A DNA stretch of 64,000 nt from CBDBFG01 sp965204765. GTDB taxonomy: Bacteria; Pseudomonadota; Alphaproteobacteria; Caedimonadales; UBA9215. The translations under genes were made by a program, and so were the position numbers. Below are positions 28,215 to 37,941 of the stretch, piece after piece. The notes below the pieces were generated by a model, which ran no database searches, had not been told where the DNA came from, and worked only from the letters and a program-made list of their open reading frames with translations. How positions within the stretch are numbered: the stretch's first letter is position 1; every line of letters begins with the position of its first letter. The stretch covers positions 124,001 through 188,000 of the forward strand of contig CBDBFG010000004.1 of NCBI GenBank assembly GCA_965204765.1, read 5' to 3'.

Positions 28215-29753
28215 ATGTGTAGAATAGCAGTTGTTGGATGTGGACATTGGGGGAAAAACCTTATACGTGTGGCACATGAGTTAGGTGTGCTTGCTGCTGT
28301 ATCAGATGTTAATAACCATCTAAGCCAGTCCTTTGCTAAAATGTATAACGTAGAACAAAACAGTATAAACGACATATGTAACAGACAAGATATTGATGGT
28401 GTGATACTATCTACACCAGCTCAAACACACTATGAAATTGCAGAGCAGATCATAAAAAGTGGTAAACATATTTTCATAGAAAAACCTATCACCCTAAACA
28501 TAAAAGATGCTGAAAGACTTATTGATATTGCAAAACACCACAAGGTAAAATTAATGATTGGTCATTTGCTGAGATATCATGCCGCTTTTAAAAAAATGTT
28601 AGACCTTATAGATTCTGGAATTTGTGGCAATATCAAAAGAATAATTTCACGCAGGTTGAGTTCAGGTATTGTCAGAGATAACGAAAATGTTTTATGGAGT
28701 TTTGCACCGCACGATATCTCCATGATCATTAGGGTTGCCAACTCTCCAATAAAAAAGATCTCCTCTAATTCTCATGATATATTTGATAGAGGCATAGAGG
28801 ACTGTTTTGAATCAAATATAGAATTTAAAAACGGTGTACATGCATCACTGGAAGTTTCTTGGGCCCACCCTCAAAAAGAACAAACTTTGTTTGTTGTCGG
28901 AGATAAAGCATCATTAATATTTGATGATCGAGAAAATTGGAATAAAAAACTAAAAGTAGTACACAACAACTTCGTTACACAAGAAAAGAAAGTCACACTG
29001 AACAAGGGCAAGGAAGAATATATAGAACTACCCGAAAGTGAACCTCTGGTGGATGAAATACAGCACTTTGTACAGTGCTGTAAGACAGACGGAGAACCCT
29101 TAACATGCGGTAAAAATGGTCTAGAGGTTATATCATTGCTGCACGATATCGAGTTATCGGTAAATAAAAAAAAAGAAAATACTAACTATTTTTCCCATCC
29201 ATCTTCATATATTGACGATAGCGCTATAATAGGTAAGGACACCAAAATTTGGCATTTTTCCCATATCATGCCTAATGTGTTAATTGGAAACAATTGTTCT
29301 CTTGGACAAAGCGTTTTCGTCGCTTCGAATGTCACAATTGGAAACAATTGCAAAATACAAAACAACGTTAGTTTATACAGCGGCGTAACATTGGAAGATG
29401 GGGTGTTCTGTGGACCCAGTTGTGTTTTTACTAATGTTATCAATCCACGGGCAGAAATAGAAAGAAAAGACGAATTTTTAAAGACTAAAGTTAGGTATGG
29501 TGCCACTATAGGAGCAAATGCAACCATAGTATGTGGCAATGAAATAGGAAAATATAGTTTTATTGCCGCTGGATCTGTTATAACCAAAGATGTCCCGGAT
29601 TTTGCCCTTGTAATGGGCGTACCAGGCAAAAGGGTAGGATGGATGAGCAAACATGGAGCTAGACTATCTAGTGATTTTAAATGCCCCATATCTGGCGAGA
29701 TGTACGAGGAATACGAAAAAGATGGCAGTGTCTTTTTAAGGAATAAAAAATAA
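28215..29753 (+). CDS. Fused WlbA-type dehydrogenase and WlbB-type N-acetyltransferase
   Basis: Residues 1 to about 325 are a Gfo/Idh/MocA oxidoreductase (VVGCGHWGKNLIRVA at the N terminus, then EKPITLN and GHLLRYH). It is of the kind that oxidises UDP-GlcNAcA at C3. Residues about 335-512 form a left-handed beta-helix acyltransferase of hexapeptide repeats (GNNCSLGQSVFVASNVTIGN) ending GVPGKRVGWM. In Bordetella wlbA-wlbB and Pseudomonas wbpB-wbpD these are separate proteins. Here they are joined, which would channel the 3-keto/3-amino intermediate. The stop overlaps the next gene's ATG (TAATG). The downstream aminotransferase and epimerase complete the pathway; the UDP-GlcNAc 6-dehydrogenase is not in this window. 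Confidence 0.87.
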   Translation: MCRIAVVGCGHWGKNLIRVAHELGVLAAVSDVNNHLSQSFAKMYNVEQNSINDICNRQDIDGVILSTPAQTHYEIAEQIIKSGKHIFIEKPITLNIKDAERLIDIAKHHKVKLMIGHLLRYHAAFKKMLDLIDSGICGNIKRIISRRLSSGIVRDNENVLWSFAPHDISMIIRVANSPIKKISSNSHDIFDRGIEDCFESNIEFKNGVHASLEVSWAHPQKEQTLFVVGDKASLIFDDRENWNKKLKVVHNNFVTQEKKVTLNKGKEEYIELPESEPLVDEIQHFVQCCKTDGEPLTCGKNGLEVISLLHDIELSVNKKKENTNYFSHPSSYIDDSAIIGKDTKIWHFSHIMPNVLIGNNCSLGQSVFVASNVTIGNNCKIQNNVSLYSGVTLEDGVFCGPSCVFTNVINPRAEIERKDEFLKTKVRYGATIGANATIVCGNEIGKYSFIAAGSVITKDVPDFALVMGVPGKRVGWMSKHGARLSSDFKCPISGEMYEEYEKDGSVFLRNKK

Positions 29754-30850
29754 TGCAATTTATAGATATTCAGGCACAAAAACAATACTTGGGCGATAAA
29801 ATTACGACAGCTATAAATAAAGTGCTAGAACATGGGAAATATATTATGGGCCCAGAAGTACAGGAACTAGAAAGTGAATTATCCCGTTTTTGTGGAGTGC
29901 GCAATACTATTACTTGCGGTAATGGCACAGATGCTCTTATACTAGCATTGATGGCAAATAATTTACAAAACAACGATGTAGTGATATGTCCTAGCTTTAC
30001 TTTTGCTGCAACTGCAGAAGCAATAGCTTTTTTAGGAGGTGTACCGTTTTTTGCCGACGTTGATGAGAATAGTTTCAACATTTCAGTAGATACCTTAGAA
30101 ACAGCATACAATGAAGCACTAGCAAGCGGCTACCAAGTAAAAGGTATAATATCCGTTGATTTATTTGGCAATCCTATAGATTATGAGAGCATTATGACAT
30201 TTTGTACCGGCAAGGGCATTTGGCATATTGCGGATGCTGCCCAGTCTTTTGCCGCAAGTTATAAAGACAAAAAAGTAGGGAACATTGCCGATATAACTAC
30301 TACTAGCTTCTTTCCTGCAAAACCACTGGGATGCTATGGTGATGGAGGAGCTGTATTTACCAATGATGATAACAAAGCTGCAATCATAAGATCGTTGCGT
30401 ATTCATGGCAAAGGTGAAGATAAGTATGATAATGTAAGAATAGGGATGAATAGTAGATTGGACACAATTCAAGCTGCTATATTGTTAGAAAAACTAAAAA
30501 TTTATCAAGAAGAGATTGAAAAAAGAAACAAAGTTGCAAACACATATAATCAACAATTTGCATCTTGTACAGAAATTAAAACACCTAGTATAGAATCACA
30601 TTCTCAATCGGTGTGGGCCCAATACACTATTAAATTACGCGACACACAAAGTAGGGATGAAAAAATTCAAGAATATAAGCAACAAGGAATTCCGACAGTA
30701 GTATACTATCCTAAGCCTCTACATAAATTAAAGGCATTTGCTAAATACCCCAAAGCAACAACTTTAATTAATTCTGAATACCTATCGCAAACTGTATTAA
30801 GCTTACCAATGCATCCTTATTTATATAAACAAAACCTACAGAAAGATTAA
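29753..30850 (+). CDS. DegT/DnrJ/EryC1-family aminotransferase (WlbC/WbpE type)
   Basis: This 365-residue PLP enzyme should aminate the 3-keto sugar made by the fused dehydrogenase. It shows the family motifs EVQELESELSRFCG, GNGTDALILALMA, AADAAQSFAASYKDK and the PLP lysine in FFPAKPLGCYGDGGA. The start codon overlaps the upstream stop. Length is normal. Its place between the dehydrogenase-acetyltransferase fusion and a UDP-GlcNAc 2-epimerase points to UDP-2,3-diacetamido-2,3-dideoxy-mannuronate synthesis; the exact sugar is inferred from gene order. Confidence 0.88.
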   Translation: MQFIDIQAQKQYLGDKITTAINKVLEHGKYIMGPEVQELESELSRFCGVRNTITCGNGTDALILALMANNLQNNDVVICPSFTFAATAEAIAFLGGVPFFADVDENSFNISVDTLETAYNEALASGYQVKGIISVDLFGNPIDYESIMTFCTGKGIWHIADAAQSFAASYKDKKVGNIADITTTSFFPAKPLGCYGDGGAVFTNDDNKAAIIRSLRIHGKGEDKYDNVRIGMNSRLDTIQAAILLEKLKIYQEEIEKRNKVANTYNQQFASCTEIKTPSIESHSQSVWAQYTIKLRDTQSRDEKIQEYKQQGIPTVVYYPKPLHKLKAFAKYPKATTLINSEYLSQTVLSLPMHPYLYKQNLQKD

Positions 30851-30854
30851 ATAT

Positions 30855-31940
30855 ATGAAAGCTGTAACCGTAATAGGAACAAGACCACAATTTATCAAAG
30901 CATCTGTGGTTAGTAGAGAATTGAAAAAAAATAAAAAAATCAGGGAAATAATGGTACACACCGGTCAGCATTTCGATAAAAATATGAGTGATACATTTTT
31001 TGACCAACTACAACTGCCTAAACCTGACTACAGACTAAATATTAATAGCTTATCACACGGTGCTATGACAGGACGTATGATGCAAGAAATAGAAACAATA
31101 TTGATGAGAGAAAAACCTGACATAGTGATAGTGTACGGAGACACAAACTCAACTTTAGCCGGAGCATTAGCAGCTAAAAAGTTACATATAAGTGTAGCAC
31201 ATATTGAATCAGGGCTAAGAAGCAATGATAGCAGGATGCCTGAAGAAATTAACCGTATTTTAACTGATAGAGTATCCGACATATTATTCTGTCCTACACC
31301 AAGATCTATTGCAAATCTCACTGATGAAGGATTTTATAATTTTAATTGTAAGGTTGTGCTGTGTGGCGATGTAATGAGGGAAGTGTCGGACTTATATAGT
31401 AAATTTGCAATAAAGCCCGAATGTATAACATTAAAAGAAGATTTTATTCTGTGTACCATACACAGAGAAGAAAACACCAAAAACATCGATAAATTAAAAT
31501 GTATAGTGAATGCTTTAAATACATTGACAAAAACCACTAAAATAGTTATGCCTGTACATCCCAATACGAAAAAAATACTAAAAACAAATAATATAAAAAT
31601 TGATTTTGAGTTGATAGATCCTGTTAATTATTTCGAAATGGTATATTTGTTGAAAAATTGCCGATTCGTCATAACAGATAGCGGAGGTTTGCAAAAAGAG
31701 TCATTCTTTTACAATAAAAAATGCTTAGTGCTAAGGGATACAACAGAGTGGACAGAGTTGGTTGAAATAAAATCGTCCTTTCTTGTTGGCAGCGACTACG
31801 ATAGCATACTGTCCCACGCGGCATCTATAAATAGTTCGTCAGCATATAACAACCACAAAGTATTTGCAGAACAGAAGATATCTTCTCAAATAGTAGAAAC
31901 GTTAATTAGTTATTTGGAGAATAAATATGAAGGTTTGTAA
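30855..31940 (+). CDS. Non-hydrolysing UDP-GlcNAc 2-epimerase family (WlbD/WbpI/WecB type)
   Basis: The 361-residue protein starts MKAVTVIGTRPQFIKASVVS and has the family motifs MVHTGQHFDKNMSD, VYGDTNSTLAGALAA, HIESGLRS, MPEEINR and DSGGLQKE. WbpI-type members epimerise C2 of UDP-2,3-diacetamido-glucuronate, giving the manno form used in O-antigens; WecB acts on UDP-GlcNAc. Neighbouring genes favour the WbpI/WlbD role. The start is 4 bases after the aminotransferase stop, and the 3' end overlaps the following glycosyltransferase by 14 bases. Confidence 0.9.
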   Translation: MKAVTVIGTRPQFIKASVVSRELKKNKKIREIMVHTGQHFDKNMSDTFFDQLQLPKPDYRLNINSLSHGAMTGRMMQEIETILMREKPDIVIVYGDTNSTLAGALAAKKLHISVAHIESGLRSNDSRMPEEINRILTDRVSDILFCPTPRSIANLTDEGFYNFNCKVVLCGDVMREVSDLYSKFAIKPECITLKEDFILCTIHREENTKNIDKLKCIVNALNTLTKTTKIVMPVHPNTKKILKTNNIKIDFELIDPVNYFEMVYLLKNCRFVITDSGGLQKESFFYNKKCLVLRDTTEWTELVEIKSSFLVGSDYDSILSHAASINSSSAYNNHKVFAEQKISSQIVETLISYLENKYEGL

Positions 31941-33441
31941 AGTAGTTTTTAACTCTGTTAGTAACGATACAAGAGTGCTAAAAGAAGCAAACAGTCTTAG
32001 TAAACTAGGATATGATGTTACTATAATTGGTATTGCGACCAACCAAAATAACACACTATTAGAATATTTTGATAAAGTTAAAGTAGTCAGAGCCTACTGG
32101 CAGCACAAATTGCATAAACCTAGCACTATATTGTTATTAGCACAATTATTACTTATAGGTGTTTTTCTAGGTCTACTGCACAAAGCTATTAATGCTTTAA
32201 TTAGTATTGATCTGAACAGTATAGCAAAATATTTACGCCAATTAAATACAAGCTCTCTATTTTCTTTCGATGCCTTAATGTACTGTATACTCTTCGTTCT
32301 ATTCATCTTTTTATCTCGCATTCTGATAAAAAAATTCAGTAATCGCAAAGAAATTTTCTCAAGACTATATAATGTGTATAGATTAGAAAATATCAAAAGT
32401 ACGGTACAACACAGAGAAAAACTCCATGTATATAAAAGAAATGCAAGTAGCTATTTTCCCAAACTTTTTATCAGATATTTTAATTTGCAAAATTCAGCCA
32501 GTTTAAAAGGAATCAGAGTAAAAGAAGATTCTGTCACAAAGGTTCTTATTCAAGAGAAACCTGATATCGTACATGCGCATGATCTATCTACTTTACCTTT
32601 GTGTGTAGAGTATAAGAAAAAGTATAATTGTAAGCTAGTATTCGACGCTCATGAGCTGTATGATCAAATACCTCAACACATAAAAAGTAATGTGTGCAAC
32701 AGGGATATACTACAAAAATATTCCAATCTTGTGGATAAATTTATTACTGTCAATGAGAGTATAGGTGAATATTACAGGAAATTTTACCCACAATTGCCTG
32801 AACCTTGTATTATAAGAAATGCCCAAAACTCCATTAAAAATTTAGTATATGATGGCAGAATGCATAAACATTTATCTCTAGATAAAACGAAAAAAATATT
32901 GTTGTACCAGGGTGGATTTGCAGATAAAAGGGGATTAAAACAACTAGTTGAATCAGTCATACACTTAGATCCTAAATGGGTACTGGTTCTTATAGGTTCG
33001 GGTAAGTATGAGAAAAAAATAAGAACTATAATGCATCGACACCAACTACACGACAGAGTAAAGATTGTTCCCAAACTTTCACAAGATCAGCTACCATACT
33101 GGACATCAGGAGCTTCTCTTGGAATTATACCTTATGAAAATGTTGCGTTAAATCACTGGTATTGCACACCAAACAAGATTTGGGAGTATTCCAGGGTAAA
33201 AGTACCTATTTTAGCTAATACTCTATATGAAATAGATAAGATTATCACTAAACATAGGATAGGAGTACTACTTAATTCTATTGACCCAGAAAATATCGCA
33301 AATACAATCAATAAAATGACCGATCGTGAGATAAATGCGATGAAAAAAAGATGTGAAAAATTTATTTCTTTGGATAATTGGGAAAAATATGAAAAAATTT
33401 TGAAAAAATGTTACGATGACATTAGACGCAATAACACTTGA
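31927..33441 (+). CDS. GT4-like glycosyltransferase with an internal membrane segment
   Basis: The 504-residue protein begins with a GT-B fold N-terminal domain (VCKVVFNSVSNDTRVLKEANSLSKLG) interrupted by two hydrophobic helices (about residues 67-90 and 110-135). The fold then continues with VHAHDLSTLP and DAHELYD. The C-terminal domain has YQGGFADKRGLKQLVE and a nucleotide-sugar region ending in a LGIIPYENV motif. It probably adds a sugar during surface polysaccharide assembly. The ATG overlaps the epimerase gene by 14 bases. The paired helices inside the N-terminal domain are unusual for this family. Confidence 0.82.
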   Translation: MKVCKVVFNSVSNDTRVLKEANSLSKLGYDVTIIGIATNQNNTLLEYFDKVKVVRAYWQHKLHKPSTILLLAQLLLIGVFLGLLHKAINALISIDLNSIAKYLRQLNTSSLFSFDALMYCILFVLFIFLSRILIKKFSNRKEIFSRLYNVYRLENIKSTVQHREKLHVYKRNASSYFPKLFIRYFNLQNSASLKGIRVKEDSVTKVLIQEKPDIVHAHDLSTLPLCVEYKKKYNCKLVFDAHELYDQIPQHIKSNVCNRDILQKYSNLVDKFITVNESIGEYYRKFYPQLPEPCIIRNAQNSIKNLVYDGRMHKHLSLDKTKKILLYQGGFADKRGLKQLVESVIHLDPKWVLVLIGSGKYEKKIRTIMHRHQLHDRVKIVPKLSQDQLPYWTSGASLGIIPYENVALNHWYCTPNKIWEYSRVKVPILANTLYEIDKIITKHRIGVLLNSIDPENIANTINKMTDREINAMKKRCEKFISLDNWEKYEKILKKCYDDIRRNNT

Positions 33442-33498
33442 TATAACCATCAACCCTGAAATACCTTTATGTATTTTTAAAAAATTAGAGAGGATAAA

Positions 33499-34719
33499 AT
33501 GATAGGGTACGTTTCATCTTTTATTGATATCATTATAAATAAATGGTTATGTTATAGGTATTTTGGGTTCATTTCTCCAACTCATTGGAACAATGAAAAA
33601 AAAGAATTTATGAAAAATTTATTAGCAGAACAAAACTGGAAACAAGCCTTAGTTTATCTTCAGGCACATAAAAATTATGACCAAAACGATATTTTTTTTA
33701 GGACATCGTATTATAAAATATATAATCAATTAAATGATTTAAAAAAAGCTGAGCAATATTTAGACGAAGCGATACAAATAAACAACAAAATTCCATCTAT
33801 TCTATCAGCAAAAGGCGTGTTCTTGTTAAAACAAGGCAACTATCTCGAGGCATTACAATATTTTCATCAAGCTTCAGACCTAAGTCCAGAAGTTGCCTCA
33901 TATTATGTATACACCTCTAGGGCACACAGTAAATTAAATGATTACAAAATGGCCATCAAGTACATAAACAAGGCCTTGAAACTATCTCCTGAAAACGTCA
34001 GTTGGAATAAAATACTACTCAATCTCTTGCTAAAAAATAATCAAAAAGACGATGCTCTAATAGCATGCAAAAAACTGATAGAATTAGAAGATAGTTACTA
34101 CTATAAGAGTGTGTATAAAGATCTTACCATTCAGATAAATAAAAACACTGATGAATCATCACAAAATTATTATGACTCTGTTTTTGAACAATCTAAAAAA
34201 TACAAGTTACCTCCTGAACAAACTGTTTATATTGATGTTTGGCAAGAAGTAATCAAACTGGTAAAAAAAGAAAAGTGTTGCTCCATTTTGGATTTGGGTT
34301 GTGGACCAGGTCAGTTTGCTTCGTATGTAGCACAAAAATTACCCAATGTTTCATACACAGGTTTGGATTTTAGCGAAAAAGCTATAGACATTGCCAATAA
34401 TATGCATTCACAATATAAATTTATTCAACAAAAACTACCTTGCAACAACCTAGACAAGATCACCAATTTCGATGTTATTATTGCACTTGAAATTCTTGAA
34501 CATATCAATGATGATTTACAAACGTTGCAAAATATCCCTACTAATACATTTGTTGTATCATCTGTACCTAACTTTTTTTCTTACGGACATGTACGTTATT
34601 TTTCCTCTGCACAAGAAGTGGAAAAACGCTATGGAAAATTCTTTTCCGACCTACAAATAAAGGCTATAAATTTAAATTCAGACAGTATTATTTGGTTAAT
34701 GTATGGTTACAAAAATTAA
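33499..34719 (+). CDS. TPR and SAM-methyltransferase fusion protein
   Basis: The 406-residue protein has TPR repeats over about residues 40-200 (YNQLNDLKKAEQYLDEAIQIN and YLEALQYFHQASDLSP are clear units). A class I methyltransferase follows, with CSILDLGCGPGQFASYVA (SAM loop), YTGLDFSEKAIDIA and a catalytic-region EILEHI. An AGAGAGG site lies about 5 bases before the ATG. In a polysaccharide operon such enzymes may methylate a sugar or the chain end, but the substrate cannot be read from sequence. Confidence 0.8.
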   Translation: MIGYVSSFIDIIINKWLCYRYFGFISPTHWNNEKKEFMKNLLAEQNWKQALVYLQAHKNYDQNDIFFRTSYYKIYNQLNDLKKAEQYLDEAIQINNKIPSILSAKGVFLLKQGNYLEALQYFHQASDLSPEVASYYVYTSRAHSKLNDYKMAIKYINKALKLSPENVSWNKILLNLLLKNNQKDDALIACKKLIELEDSYYYKSVYKDLTIQINKNTDESSQNYYDSVFEQSKKYKLPPEQTVYIDVWQEVIKLVKKEKCCSILDLGCGPGQFASYVAQKLPNVSYTGLDFSEKAIDIANNMHSQYKFIQQKLPCNNLDKITNFDVIIALEILEHINDDLQTLQNIPTNTFVVSSVPNFFSYGHVRYFSSAQEVEKRYGKFFSDLQIKAINLNSDSIIWLMYGYKN

Positions 34720-35779
34720 AACTGTATTAATTTTAACGGAAACAGATATTGAGTATGACAATAGAGTAAAAAAGCAATTGCTACTATGCAAACAAAGAGG
34801 GCATAAGGCGCTTACTATCGAAATTAAAAATGTATTAAAGCCCTCGTTTTCTATGAAACTATCCAAAATCTTAGCAATACTAGACAAAGACGGCATCAAT
34901 AAAATAAAAAACATCTTAAAAGAAAATAGTGCTTCTATGCCTATATTAAATCATAAGATTGAATTCCCTTTTAAACATCTAGAAAAATTCATTCATGATG
35001 GTATTGCAACAATTCAAAATATTAAACCAGATTTTATCATAGCTAATGATCTTATCGCAGGCGTAATTGCCATGACGTACAACAAACTATACGCTACTCC
35101 TTATTGGTATGACTCACACGAACTGCAAGTTTTTAGAAATTATAAAAACTCTTGGCTCAGGGCTTTAACAACGTATCATTATGAAAAACAAGTAATGAAA
35201 AACGCGAAAAAAGTCTCTACTGTATCATCACCGATAAAATTATATTATGAAAATTTGTATAATAGAAAAGTAGAAGTATACGAAAATAATTTTTTTCAAA
35301 ATAAATCTATCAACAAATTGTCATACGAATCACAAAAAGACAACGTTCTTGTATATTTTGGTCATATCAATAAAGGAAGAGGAATAAAATATTGGGATAA
35401 AATCGCACAAACTATTAATGCAAAAAAAATTTTGATTTTCTCTTCAAGCGATTCACGTAACCATACAAGGATTATAAAACACGTAAAAACACCTGTTAAG
35501 TTTATGAAACCATTTACCAATATTGATAATGAGTTGGTGAGAGTTCTACAACCATATAATGTCTATGGTTTATGCTTAATAGAACCTGTGTGCCTGAGCT
35601 ACAAAAATGCCTTACCAAATAAATTTTTTGAATATAAGACATTAGGTATACTACCAATAGTAATAAAGAAAACATATCTTGAAACAGTAGTGCAAAAAGA
35701 CAAAAGAGGGGCTATATTCGACACTACCAGTTCACATTTAAGTACTAAGTATTGTAGTATATACAATATCAGTGGTTAG
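34703..35779 (+). CDS. Glycosyltransferase, GT-B/GT4-like
   Basis: This 358-residue protein has a GT-B pattern: VLILTETDIEYDNRVKKQLLL at the N terminus, then IIANDLIAGVIAM and YWYDSHELQVF. Next come VYFGHINKGRGIKYWD, opening the second domain, and LCLIEPVCLSYKNALPNKFFEY, a GT4-like nucleotide-binding end region. The start overlaps the methyltransferase gene by 17 bases, so it belongs to the same operon. The 3' end overlaps convergent lptD by 11 bases. The donor sugar is unknown. Confidence 0.78.
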   Translation: MVTKIKTVLILTETDIEYDNRVKKQLLLCKQRGHKALTIEIKNVLKPSFSMKLSKILAILDKDGINKIKNILKENSASMPILNHKIEFPFKHLEKFIHDGIATIQNIKPDFIIANDLIAGVIAMTYNKLYATPYWYDSHELQVFRNYKNSWLRALTTYHYEKQVMKNAKKVSTVSSPIKLYYENLYNRKVEVYENNFFQNKSINKLSYESQKDNVLVYFGHINKGRGIKYWDKIAQTINAKKILIFSSSDSRNHTRIIKHVKTPVKFMKPFTNIDNELVRVLQPYNVYGLCLIEPVCLSYKNALPNKFFEYKTLGILPIVIKKTYLETVVQKDKRGAIFDTTSSHLSTKYCSIYNISG

Positions 35780-37940
35780 TATAATAATCTAAATCATCAT
35801 CCCGTCTATCAGAGAACTCGACTTCTCCCAAAGTTTTAAACGAAAATCTTATCATAAACGTTACATTTGGCCTTAAGTCCTTGTGAGTAAAAAAACTTTT
35901 ACTTAGTGTAGTACGGCAAGTAAAGCAATCGTCTTTATAAGTAACACCTCCTTCTTGTGAGAGTGCGCCCCCCTTACTTCCTAAGTTATTGATAGACTTG
36001 ATATGTAGTGACCAATTGTTAGCCACCTGTGTACTAATTTTTTGTTCCATCTGTTCTAATTCTTTAGAGGCTATCTCCCTAGAAAATTTAATATATTTAA
36101 CTTTGACTTTTAAAATAGGTTTTCCCACCCGTACAGATGAAATATTCTTTTTTGCGTAAAGTGATCTCTTTGAGAGCAAAGCATTATTAACGATTTTTAA
36201 CCATTCTTTATATTTTAAATTTAATTTTATAACATAGTCTGACCTATCGTCCTGTACACCCAAAGAAAGCAATTGCCTTGATAGCCCGGTAAGATTATAA
36301 GATTGACCCACAAATATTGATGAATTACCAAAATACTTGGAATAGTAAGCTATTTGTAAACCATAGTTTATTCTAGAATAAGCATCTACCAAATCCTTGC
36401 CTATAATATGATTACTAGAAAACATATTTACATCATCAAACAAGGCAAAGCTAGCATCCTCATTAGGCATATGCACAGGATTACTATTTACCTTGGTAAT
36501 GGTACAACCAACTACAGGTGCAACGACCATCCTACCTGAAGACAAATGTTTATATAAAGGGTACATAAATTTTACATGCAATTTAGGAATATACCTAGAT
36601 ACGGTACCTGAATAATCATTAGCACCCATGTCAAAATTACTAATGTAATACAAATCTCCTCTTAAAGATAACATTATGTCAGATACCACTCCACGATCAT
36701 GAATCAAATTAGAACGCCAACCCACATCAGTAATCGCACGCTGTAAATTATGTCCTTTTCTTCTTTGCAGATTTAATACATTACCAGACAGAAAGAATAC
36801 TCCATTATTCCATCCTGGTTTGGTAGACATATCAACACTTACGGATGGAATAATAAAAGGAGTATCATCCACGCTACTATTCTTACTAAGATCCTGAAAA
36901 TATATACCTTCTAGTAATGTATAGTTTCTACCGAAAAACCCTTCTCCGAAAATTCTAGAAGTCAGGAATAGATCGTTATTATATCCAAGAAACTTATATT
37001 TTTTAAGGTATGTTTTATCGAGCACACGATTAAAATCAACACCTCCACGCCAATGTTGGTTAATATTAAACAACGCTATAGCTTTTAAGTGACCTCGGGG
37101 GGTTTTCTGTTTCTTTTCATTGGTCAAATAGCTATTTGTAAAACTGCTTTCAATATCTAAAAACCCAGAACAAAATTTTTGGTGATAACGTAATAACCCT
37201 ATTAAAGCATCACGTGTATAAAAAGGGGTAACAGTTAAATCCTTATCCGTATTTATGGCCCAATAATAGGGCACACCAACAATAGCCCCCAAATCATTGG
37301 AAATTCCCAAAGTAGGAGACAGAAAACCACTACTTCGTTGTATATTGGGGCCATAATGTGATAAATAGGGGGTATATGCAATCGGCACACCCTTGATTTC
37401 TAATCTTGCATCGGTATGAACTATTTTATCTTTAACTTTATCCCACATTATGTGCCTAGATTTTACCTGCCATGTAGGCTGCTCTGAGCTTTTCCTGCAC
37501 AATTTACAAGGGCTGTATACTACTTGATCCAACTGATGAAGTTGATCGCTTTTTTTCTCTAGTTTATTTGCCGCTACCAAGGACCCATCGGACAATACAC
37601 CTGTGATTGAATAGGCCACACCTTGTTTCATATCCCCACTTAGTTTGAAAGTATCGCTAAAAAAAATGTTTTTTGAATCTAATAACTTTATATTGCCTTG
37701 TACCAAAATAGTGTCTTTTAGTTTGTTATAAAATAACTTATCTGCTAATAACCTTTGATTACCTCTGCTAACATCTACGTCTCCTTTGGCAATGATAGTA
37801 TTATTTTGCTTATCGAATATGATCTCATTTGCTAGTATGTTAGCATTTAGAATGCTAGATAATTGCTTGGCGCTATTATCACTAGAATATAAAAATTTTA
37901 TCGACAATACAAAAACCAAACAAAGATACACTTTAGTCAT
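35769..37940 (-). CDS. lptD: LPS-assembly protein LptD
   Basis: LptD is the outer-membrane barrel that with LptE inserts LPS into the outer leaflet. The protein is about 723 residues and starts MTKVYLCLVFVLSIKFLYS, a signal peptide. An OstA/LptA-like jellyroll follows (ANEIIFDKQNNTIIAKGDVDVSRGNQ). Then come the paired cysteines in YSPCKLCRKSSEQPTW and the C-terminal barrel. The start at 37940 has a better spaced GATGG than the overlapping ATG at 37949. It is third in an lptF-lptG-lptD run; lptE is not evident nearby. Confidence 0.92.
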   Translation of the reverse strand: MTKVYLCLVFVLSIKFLYSSDNSAKQLSSILNANILANEIIFDKQNNTIIAKGDVDVSRGNQRLLADKLFYNKLKDTILVQGNIKLLDSKNIFFSDTFKLSGDMKQGVAYSITGVLSDGSLVAANKLEKKSDQLHQLDQVVYSPCKLCRKSSEQPTWQVKSRHIMWDKVKDKIVHTDARLEIKGVPIAYTPYLSHYGPNIQRSSGFLSPTLGISNDLGAIVGVPYYWAINTDKDLTVTPFYTRDALIGLLRYHQKFCSGFLDIESSFTNSYLTNEKKQKTPRGHLKAIALFNINQHWRGGVDFNRVLDKTYLKKYKFLGYNNDLFLTSRIFGEGFFGRNYTLLEGIYFQDLSKNSSVDDTPFIIPSVSVDMSTKPGWNNGVFFLSGNVLNLQRRKGHNLQRAITDVGWRSNLIHDRGVVSDIMLSLRGDLYYISNFDMGANDYSGTVSRYIPKLHVKFMYPLYKHLSSGRMVVAPVVGCTITKVNSNPVHMPNEDASFALFDDVNMFSSNHIIGKDLVDAYSRINYGLQIAYYSKYFGNSSIFVGQSYNLTGLSRQLLSLGVQDDRSDYVIKLNLKYKEWLKIVNNALLSKRSLYAKKNISSVRVGKPILKVKVKYIKFSREIASKELEQMEQKISTQVANNWSLHIKSINNLGSKGGALSQEGGVTYKDDCFTCRTTLSKSFFTHKDLRPNVTFMIRFSFKTLGEVEFSDRRDDDLDYYTNH

Positions 37941-37941
37941 T

